From the NCBI GenBank assembly GCA_002482565.1, contig DLGG01000199.1, positions 66,915 to 77,688 on the forward strand: DNA of 10,774 nt. The letters are read 5' to 3'. The stretch is from Solidesulfovibrio magneticus (lineage in GTDB: Bacteria; Desulfobacterota; Desulfovibrionia; Desulfovibrionales; Desulfovibrionaceae). Positions 6,381 to 10,774 of this stretch are shown in pieces. The translations under genes and the position numbers were made by a program. The notes under the pieces are model-generated. The model ran no database searches, was not told where the DNA came from, and was given only the letters and a program-made list of their open reading frames with translations. Positions within the stretch are counted from its first letter, which is position 1, and each line of letters opens with the position of its first letter.

Positions 6381-7655
6381 ATGGCTGGTCACGGCGTGCT
6401 GCGGATTCTGGTCGTGCTGCCCATGTACGGCGGCTCGCTGCCGGTGGGGCGGTTTTGCCTGTCGGCCCTGCGGGAGCTTGGCCATGTGGCCGAGGCCTTC
6501 GAGGCCCCGGAGTTTTACGGCGCGTTCTCGGCCCTCAAGGACCTGCGGGTCACGGCCGACCGCCTGGAATATCTGGAAAACAGCTTCCTGCAGGTGGTCT
6601 CCCAGGCGATTTGCGCCAAGGTCGAGACCTTCGAGCCTGATCTGGTCCTGGCCCTGGCCCAGGCCCCGCTGTCGCGCCAGGCCTTGAAGCGTCTTCGCCG
6701 CGACGGCGTGAAAACGGCCATGTGGTTCGTGGAGGACTTTCGCCTCTTCACCTATTGGGAAGCCTTTGCCCCGTACTACGACGCCTTCGCGGTCATCCAG
6801 AAGGAGCCTTTCCCCGAACGCCTGGCCGCCGTGGGCCAAGAGAACGTCCTCTATCTGCCCATGGCCGCCGATCCGGCCGTGCATCGCCCCTTGGATTTGT
6901 CTGCCGTGGAGCGGCGCACGTTCGGCGCGGGCGTGTCGTTCATGGGCGCGGGCTATCCCAACCGCCGGCTGGCCTTTGCCCAACTGCTCGATTTCGATCT
7001 TGGCATCTTCGGCAGCGACTGGGACGGCGACCCGGCCCTGTCGGACAGGGTGCGCCTTGGCGGGCGGCGCGTCACCACCGAGGAGTCGGTCAAGATTTTC
7101 AACGCCGCCGCGGTCAACCTCAACCTGCACTCCAGCATCAACCCTCGCGAACTGGTGCCGACCGGGGATTTCGTCAATCCGCGCACCTTCGAGCTGGCCC
7201 TGTGCGGGGCGTTCCAGCTCGTCAGCGACCGTACGCTCCTGTCGGAACTCTTCGCCGAGGACGAGCTGGCCCGGTTCTCCACCATGGCGGAGCTTCGGGA
7301 AAAGCTGGCCTATTACCTTAATAGGCCCGAGGAGCGCGCCGCCTTGGCAAAGCGCGCCCGGACCCGGGCTCTGGCCGAGCACACCTATGCCCTGCGCATG
7401 GAACATCTGCTGGAATTTGTGGCCGAGCGTTTTCCGGGCTGGCCTGTGGGGCGGGCGGGCGCCGAGGCGGCCCTGGCCGTGCTTCCCGAACCGCTTCGCG
7501 GCGAGACGGCGGCGCTGCTTGGCGAACTGTCGCTGCCGGCCGACGTGGGCTTTGCCGATCTTATCGCCGCCGTGCGCCTGCGTCAGGGGCGACTGACGCC
7601 GCTGGAGACGTCGCTGCTGTTTCTGGACGAGTGGAAACGCCAGTACGGGGGGTAG
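6381..7655 (+). CDS. CgeB/DUF3880-type glycosyltransferase
   Basis: This 424-residue cytoplasmic protein looks like a two-domain GT-B glycosyltransferase of the CgeB group. The N-terminal half starts RILVVLPMYGGSLPVGRF and contains M-W-F-V-E-D-F-R at 114-121, followed by a Y-D-A-F-A-V-I-Q-K strand typical of DUF3880. The C-terminal half has V-S-F-M-G-A-G-Y-P-N-R-R, then F-N-A-A-A-V-N-L-N-L-H, and the donor-site-like block N-P-R-T-F-E-L-A-L-C-G-A-F-Q at 266-279. A helical tail of about 75 residues follows. The ATG at 6381 has AGGGG 4 nt and GAGGAG about 11 nt upstream; the frame stays open further 5' inside the GT9 gene but with no family-like sequence. Such genes are often near surface polysaccharide or flagellar loci, and flgE is next door, but the substrate is unknown. 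Confidence 0.83.
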   Translation: MAGHGVLRILVVLPMYGGSLPVGRFCLSALRELGHVAEAFEAPEFYGAFSALKDLRVTADRLEYLENSFLQVVSQAICAKVETFEPDLVLALAQAPLSRQALKRLRRDGVKTAMWFVEDFRLFTYWEAFAPYYDAFAVIQKEPFPERLAAVGQENVLYLPMAADPAVHRPLDLSAVERRTFGAGVSFMGAGYPNRRLAFAQLLDFDLGIFGSDWDGDPALSDRVRLGGRRVTTEESVKIFNAAAVNLNLHSSINPRELVPTGDFVNPRTFELALCGAFQLVSDRTLLSELFAEDELARFSTMAELREKLAYYLNRPEERAALAKRARTRALAEHTYALRMEHLLEFVAERFPGWPVGRAGAEAALAVLPEPLRGETAALLGELSLPADVGFADLIAAVRLRQGRLTPLETSLLFLDEWKRQYGG

Positions 7656-7696
7656 GGACGCGCTGCCACGATTCGACGCCGTGAGAGGCGAGGAGG

Positions 7697-7812
7697 GCGG
7701 CTTGTCGGCCGCGCCGCTGTCATGCCCGGGTGCTCTGCGCCTGACGGTTTTGGGCCACGCCTCGCCAACCGGCCGACCGCGCCCTCCCTTGCCGCCCGGC
7801 GTAAGGCCGGGC
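7697..7812. terminator. Weak GC hairpins between convergent glycosyltransferase and flgE genes
   Basis: The 168-bp convergent gap contains GCGGC-N6-GCCGC (7697-7712) and a perfect 7-bp hairpin GCCCGGC-GTAAG-GCCGGGC (7794-7812). The second lies 11 bp past the flgE stop on the minus strand. Neither is followed by a T-run, so they are stem-loops that may stabilise 3' ends rather than proven intrinsic terminators; Rho-dependent ending is equally possible. Confidence 0.35.
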
Positions 7813-7823
7813 CGCTCCCGAAG

Positions 7824-9380
7824 CTACTTCTTGATCTGCAAGGCCGTCTCCATGAGGGACTCGGCCGTGGTCACCACCTTGGAGTTGGCCTGGAAGGCTC
7901 GCTGATTGATGATGAGGTTGACCATCTCCGAGGCCATGTCCACGTTGGAGGATTCCAGGGTGTTGCCGGCGATGCTGTCGAAGACCCCGGAATTGGCCCG
8001 GCCGACGGTCGCCTTGCCGGATTCGGTCGTGGGCGAAAGCAGATTGTTGCCGTTGCGGTAGAGGTCGGTGGGGTTGGTGAAGTCGGCCAGGGCCAGGACG
8101 TAAAGGGCCTTGGTCTGGCCATTGGTGAAGCTTCCCCACAAAACGCCGTTTTCGTCCACGTTGGTGGCGGTCATCTCGCCCTTGGCGTAGCCGTCCTGGC
8201 TTGATGTCTGGGTATAAGACGAGGTGGCGTAGTTGGTGGTGCAGTAGACCGCGTTGAGGGTCGAAGAAGGGTTGTAGCCGATGTTGAGGGCGGCGTTTGT
8301 GCCGATGGCTCCGGCATTGGCGGCGCTGCCCGAATTCCAGCTGCCGTCGGTGGCGGACAGTCCGGTCTTGAAGGCGATGGTCTGGGAGGGCAGGGCCGCA
8401 CCGTTGGAAGCGGACTTGAACGTGGCCGAAAACTCCGGCACGCCCGAGGACGTCAGGCTGGCCTGGGTCCAGTTGGACAGGCTCGTGGGGTCACTGCCGT
8501 TTGGCGTGAACGCGGTTTGGTTCTCCAGCACGCCCTGGGCGGAGAAGGTCAGGGTGCCGACCATGAGCACGCCGGCCTTGGTCGTGCCCGAGGTCGTGGC
8601 GCTGCCGTCCTCTTCGGGAGGCACGGTCACCATGTATTCCCAGTACTCCTTGCCGGAGTTGTCGCTGGTCTTGGAGTAGTAGACCGTGGCCGTGTGGGCC
8701 ACGCCATCGGAATCGTAAATCTTGATGGTCGCCTGATAGTCGGAGTCGGCCACGGGCGTGTCGTTGGTGGCGTCGTAGTTCTTGAACATGGTGAAATACG
8801 GATCAGTGGCGTCAAGTTCCCCAACGCTGCTTTGGCTGTCGAGGTTGGTGACGACCTCCATGGTTCCCGTGGCTTGCGGATCTATAGTAAAGTCTTTGAT
8901 AGTAATGTCGGTAACAGTACCCGTTGTTGGCACTTCAGATAAAATAACATTGTTGCGCTTGGCCTTGAGAATGGCGTCCTGGTCCACGGCCCAGCCCTGG
9001 ACATTGCAGCCTGTGGCGGACATGAGGTTGCCGTTCTTGTCGAAATTGAAGTCGCCGGCCCGGGTATAATACGTCTTGTCGTTGGCGGCGTCCTTGACGA
9101 TGAAATAACCGCGCTCGCCGGTAATGGCGAGGTCGGTGGAATTGCTGGCGTCTTCGAGGCTGCCGACAGATGTCTGCATGGCGATGGAGCCGACCTGGAC
9201 GCCAGTGCCGATCTGGCTGCCGTCGGAAGTGCCGCCGGCCATGGTGCTGATCATGTCGGCAAAAAGCATCCGCGAGGACTTGTAGCCCACGGTATTGACG
9301 TTAGCCAGGTTGTTGCCGGTGGTGGCGATGCCCTGGCTGTAGGTGAGCAGTCCGCTCACGCCTGTCCAGATCGCGCTCAT
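7824..9380 (-). CDS. flgE: Flagellar hook protein FlgE
   Basis: FlgE polymerises outside the cell into the hook joining the flagellar basal body to the filament and is exported by the flagellar type III system. The 518-residue protein starts MSAIWTGVSGLLTYSQGIA with N-N-L-A-N-V-N-T-V-G-Y-K at 23-34, the N-terminal rod/hook signature. It ends with N-V-D-M-A-S-E-M-V-N-L-I-I-N-Q-R-A-F-Q-A-N-S-K and A-L-Q-I-K-K, the C-terminal signature that packs against it. The middle is Ser/Thr/Asn-rich and variable, making it longer than the roughly 400-residue enteric hook protein. ATG 9380 is preceded by AAGGAAGG about 6 nt upstream; an in-frame extension to 9605 lacks flagellar character. Codons in about residues 144-167 are unusually AT-rich. 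No other flagellar gene is in the window. Confidence 0.96.
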   Translation of the reverse strand: MSAIWTGVSGLLTYSQGIATTGNNLANVNTVGYKSSRMLFADMISTMAGGTSDGSQIGTGVQVGSIAMQTSVGSLEDASNSTDLAITGERGYFIVKDAANDKTYYTRAGDFNFDKNGNLMSATGCNVQGWAVDQDAILKAKRNNVILSEVPTTGTVTDITIKDFTIDPQATGTMEVVTNLDSQSSVGELDATDPYFTMFKNYDATNDTPVADSDYQATIKIYDSDGVAHTATVYYSKTSDNSGKEYWEYMVTVPPEEDGSATTSGTTKAGVLMVGTLTFSAQGVLENQTAFTPNGSDPTSLSNWTQASLTSSGVPEFSATFKSASNGAALPSQTIAFKTGLSATDGSWNSGSAANAGAIGTNAALNIGYNPSSTLNAVYCTTNYATSSYTQTSSQDGYAKGEMTATNVDENGVLWGSFTNGQTKALYVLALADFTNPTDLYRNGNNLLSPTTESGKATVGRANSGVFDSIAGNTLESSNVDMASEMVNLIINQRAFQANSKVVTTAESLMETALQIKK

Positions 9381-9395
9381 AGTCTTCCTTCCTTG

Positions 9396-9410
9396 CTGCC
9401 GTGGCGGCAG
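9396..9410 (-). promoter_or_regulatory. flgE: Hairpin beside the flgE ribosome-binding site
   Basis: CTGCCG-N3-CGGCAG is a perfect 6-bp stem with a 3-nt loop in the flgE leader. It is followed after two bases by AAGGAAGG (Shine-Dalgarno) and the ATG at 9380. The repeated GGA in the Shine-Dalgarno resembles CsrA-binding cores, so this could be a translational control site. That is inference only. Confidence 0.4.
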
Positions 9411-9504
9411 GAATTGCCGGTCGGGGCCGGGGCGCATGTCGAGGGTTGGCCTCTCGGGGTTCCCAAGAAGGCCGGCCAAAGCCGTTTGGTCCCTCGTCTC
9501 AAGC

Positions 9505-9528
9505 GCGGCAAGGGGCAAACCTTGCCGC
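9505..9528 (-). promoter_or_regulatory. flgE: Strong hairpin near the predicted 5' end of flgE mRNA
   Basis: GCGGCAAGG-N6-CCTTGCCGC forms a perfect 9-bp stem. Measured from the sigma-54-like promoter, transcription would begin near 9533, placing this stem a few bases from the mRNA 5' end, where it could protect a roughly 150-nt leader from decay. Confidence 0.45.
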
Positions 9529-9542
9529 TTGCCGGCGGAAGT

Positions 9543-9558
9543 TGCACATGCCGGGCCA
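9543..9558 (-). promoter_or_regulatory. flgE: Sigma-54-like promoter for flgE
   Basis: On the minus strand TGGCCCGGCATGTGCA matches TGGCAC-N5-TTGCA with two substitutions. It keeps the invariant GG at -24 and GC at -12 separated by exactly 10 bp. Hook genes in many polar-flagellated bacteria use sigma-54, so the placement fits. No sigma-28 or good sigma-70 promoter for flgE was seen between it and the gene. Confidence 0.55.
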
Positions 9559-9560
9559 AC

Positions 9561-9587
9561 TGGCGCTGCGCCATTTGCGGCAAATGG
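9561..9587. promoter_or_regulatory. Two overlapping perfect palindromes upstream of the flgE promoter
   Basis: TGGCGC-T-GCGCCA (9561-9573) overlaps CCATTTGC-G-GCAAATGG (9571-9587) by three bases. Both are perfect, with a single central base. The pair lies just upstream of the -24 element of the sigma-54-like flgE promoter and about 12 bp before the outermost rRNA promoter unit. The form is that of dimer-binding operators; the protein is unknown. Confidence 0.55.
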
Positions 9588-9598
9588 GTGAAAGGCAG

Positions 9599-9628
9599 TT
9601 GACAATCAGGGGGCAGGGCGAGTAATCC
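9599..9628 (+). promoter_or_regulatory. Decayed rRNA promoter unit P0
   Basis: It has a perfect TTGACA at 9599-9604 but an 18-bp spacer and TAATCC where the other units have TAGANN; the A-tract is reduced to GTGAAAGG. Downstream, TCCGCGCTGCGGGAAACCG matches unit P2 closely, showing common origin. Activity is doubtful. Confidence 0.45.
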
Positions 9629-9697
9629 TGAAAGTCCGCGCTGCGGGAAACCGCGCCGGGCCCGACCAGGGGTCGCAAGAAACCTGGGCGGGACTTG

Positions 9698-9736
9698 AAA
9701 AAAAGCGTTGACGGGCCGGGTGGGCGAGCGTAGACA
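9698..9736 (+). promoter_or_regulatory. rRNA operon promoter P1
   Basis: A-tract 9698-9704 (seven A, UP-element-like), -35 TTGACG 9708-9713, 17-bp spacer, -10 TAGACA 9731-9736. The -10 is flanked by GAGCG and CGCTC, a perfect inverted repeat. The discriminator is GC-rich, as in stringently controlled promoters. Confidence 0.75.
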
Positions 9737-9801
9737 CGCTCCTCCGCGCCGAGGCAAACCGGCGACGCGGACCGAGGGACAGCGGTTCCTCGGGGCGAGT
9801 G

Positions 9802-9840
9802 AAAAAAAGTGTTGACGGGCCGCGCGGGGATGCGTAGAAG
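9802..9840 (+). promoter_or_regulatory. rRNA operon promoter P2
   Basis: A-tract 9802-9808, -35 TTGACG 9812-9817, 17-bp spacer, -10 TAGAAG 9835-9840, followed by CTCCCTCC. It has the same architecture as P1, 104 bp downstream. Confidence 0.75.
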
Positions 9841-9903
9841 CTCCCTCCGCGCTGCGAAAAACGGCAACGCGGCCGGATCGCCAAACGGGCGAAACGGTGA
9901 TTG

Positions 9904-9945
9904 AAAAAAAAAGTGCTTGACGGGCCGGACGGGGACGCGTAGATA
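9904..9945 (+). promoter_or_regulatory. rRNA operon promoter P3
   Basis: A-tract 9904-9912 (nine A), -35 TTGACG 9917-9922, 17-bp spacer, -10 TAGATA 9940-9945 flanked by GCG and CGC, then CCTCC. Confidence 0.78.
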
Positions 9946-10003
9946 CGCCCTCCGCTTCGGGGAACCGGAAAGCGGCCGCCGGCAAACGAGTCGGCGGGGT
10001 TTG

Positions 10004-10043
10004 AAAAAAAGTGCTTGACACGGGAACGCGGGCAGCGTAGGTT
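10004..10043 (+). promoter_or_regulatory. rRNA operon promoter P4 (proximal)
   Basis: A-tract 10004-10010, perfect -35 TTGACA 10015-10020, 17-bp spacer, -10 TAGGTT 10038-10043. It is nearest to 16S; transcription from about 10050 would give a leader of roughly 130 nt. Confidence 0.8.
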
Positions 10044-10058
10044 GCCGCTTCCTGCTGA

Positions 10059-10074
10059 CCGCCGGCAACGGCGG
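10059..10074 (+). promoter_or_regulatory. boxB-like GCAA hairpin in the rRNA leader
   Basis: CCGCCG-GCAA-CGGCGG is a perfect 6-bp stem capped by a GNRA tetraloop, 12 nt before the boxA-like element. In E. coli rrn leaders a boxB hairpin likewise precedes boxA in the antitermination site. Confidence 0.6.
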
Positions 10075-10086
10075 GCGAAGCAACGC

Positions 10087-10106
10087 GGTCTTTGACAATT
10101 AAATAG
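10087..10106 (+). promoter_or_regulatory. boxA-like antitermination element
   Basis: GGTCTTTGACAATTAAATAG matches the conserved rRNA leader block of which E. coli boxA (TGCTCTTTAACAATTT) is the known example. boxA RNA is bound by NusB-NusE to protect rRNA transcription from Rho. The GTTGGGTG just after it (10110-10117) may be the boxC counterpart, but this is weak. Confidence 0.7.
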
Positions 10107-10133
10107 CGAGTTGGGTGATTTCTGTAAGCCATG

Positions 10134-10160
10134 CTTAAGATGCGGCAACGCAATCTTAGG
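10134..10160 (+). promoter_or_regulatory. Second GCAA hairpin just upstream of 16S rRNA
   Basis: CTTAAGATGCG-GCAA-CGCAATCTTAGG forms an 11-bp stem with one bulged A, a G·U pair near the base and a GNRA loop. It ends about 20 nt before mature 16S and may be a leader fold for 16S maturation. Confidence 0.55.
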
Positions 10161-10179
10161 TTTCAGCTCATAAGGATTT

Positions 10180-10774
<595 letters not shown>

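Larger units (their letters stand above)
9588..10055 (+). repeat. Tandem array of about 100-bp rRNA promoter units (four intact, one decayed)
   Basis: Each unit holds an A-tract (TTGAAAAAAA or GTGAAAAAAA), a -35 TTGACG/A, a GC-rich 17-bp spacer ending GCG, a TAGNNN -10 and, in units 1-3, a downstream TCCGC block. The -35 elements start at 9599 (decayed), 9708, 9812, 9917 and 10015, giving steps of 109, 104, 105 and 98 bp. The units are imperfect copies of one another, most simply explained by repeated duplication of one rrn promoter. Confidence 0.85.

Noticed and set aside
4813..7406. Long minus-strand open frames opposite the glycosyltransferases
   Set aside because: Low-complexity Gly/Gln/Arg-rich translations opposite genes with recognisable motifs; typical of GC-rich antisense frames.
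9381..9605. N-terminal extension of FlgE by 75 residues
   Set aside because: Real hook proteins start at MSAIWTGVSGL-like sequence; the extension covers the leader hairpins and promoter, and a good Shine-Dalgarno precedes the ATG at 9380.
9698..10010. A-tracts as T-tracts of minus-strand intrinsic terminators
   Set aside because: No stable stem directly precedes the T-runs on the minus strand, and the tracts keep a fixed distance to -35 elements.
10092..10120. TTGACA in the boxA-like element as a fifth active rRNA promoter
   Set aside because: No credible -10 at 16-18 bp; the whole block matches the conserved rRNA leader motif instead.
9377..10153. Long minus-strand open frames with a repeating Phe-Phe pattern across the rRNA control region
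   Set aside because: The repeat comes from reading the A-tract promoter units backwards; no ribosome site or family similarity, and the region is explained by the rRNA promoters.

Overview
The window looks like chromosomal DNA from a GC-rich sulfate-reducing Desulfovibrionaceae bacterium (Desulfovibrio/Solidesulfovibrio type). The evidence is the 16S rRNA 5' sequence, an adenylate kinase with the C-x5-H-x15-C-x2-C metal site known from Desulfovibrio, and the grouping of hemA with a Met8-type precorrin-2 dehydrogenase and a CcsA-type membrane protein. The genus call is a judgement from memory, not a database search.

Layout. Positions 1-5012 are all minus strand and read right to left as precorrin-2 dehydrogenase, CcsA/HemX-like protein, hemA, an unrecognised 111-residue protein, tilS and adk (cut off by the window edge). 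The first four overlap or nearly abut (14 bp overlap, 38 bp overlap, 3 bp gap), so they are almost certainly one transcript. tilS and adk follow after gaps of 118 and 62 bp. A 91-bp divergent region with an inverted repeat separates this block from two plus-strand glycosyltransferases, a GT9/heptosyltransferase-family enzyme and a CgeB/DUF3880-type enzyme, only 5 bp apart. They converge on minus-strand flgE (flagellar hook) at 7824-9380.

Region 9381-10179 has no protein gene and is dense in control elements. Towards flgE lie a sigma-54-like promoter, two overlapping perfect palindromes just upstream of it, a strong hairpin near the predicted mRNA 5' end and another hairpin beside the ribosome-binding site. 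Towards the rRNA operon lie four near-identical promoters about 100 bp apart (A-tract, TTGACG/A, exactly 17 bp, TAGNNN), a decayed fifth unit, and a leader with a boxB-like GCAA hairpin, a boxA-like element and a second GCAA hairpin. The 16S rRNA gene starts near 10180 and runs off the right edge.

How the genes work together: HemA makes the tetrapyrrole precursor and the Met8-type enzyme commits precorrin-2 to sirohydrochlorin. In Desulfovibrio, sirohydrochlorin feeds siroheme and, through the siroheme-dependent route, heme. The CcsA-like protein probably handles heme for cytochrome c maturation. The glycosyltransferases probably modify a surface structure (LPS or flagellum). No mobile element, CRISPR array or tRNA gene was seen. 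The least ordinary part is the multi-promoter rRNA control region with its flgE-side palindromes.
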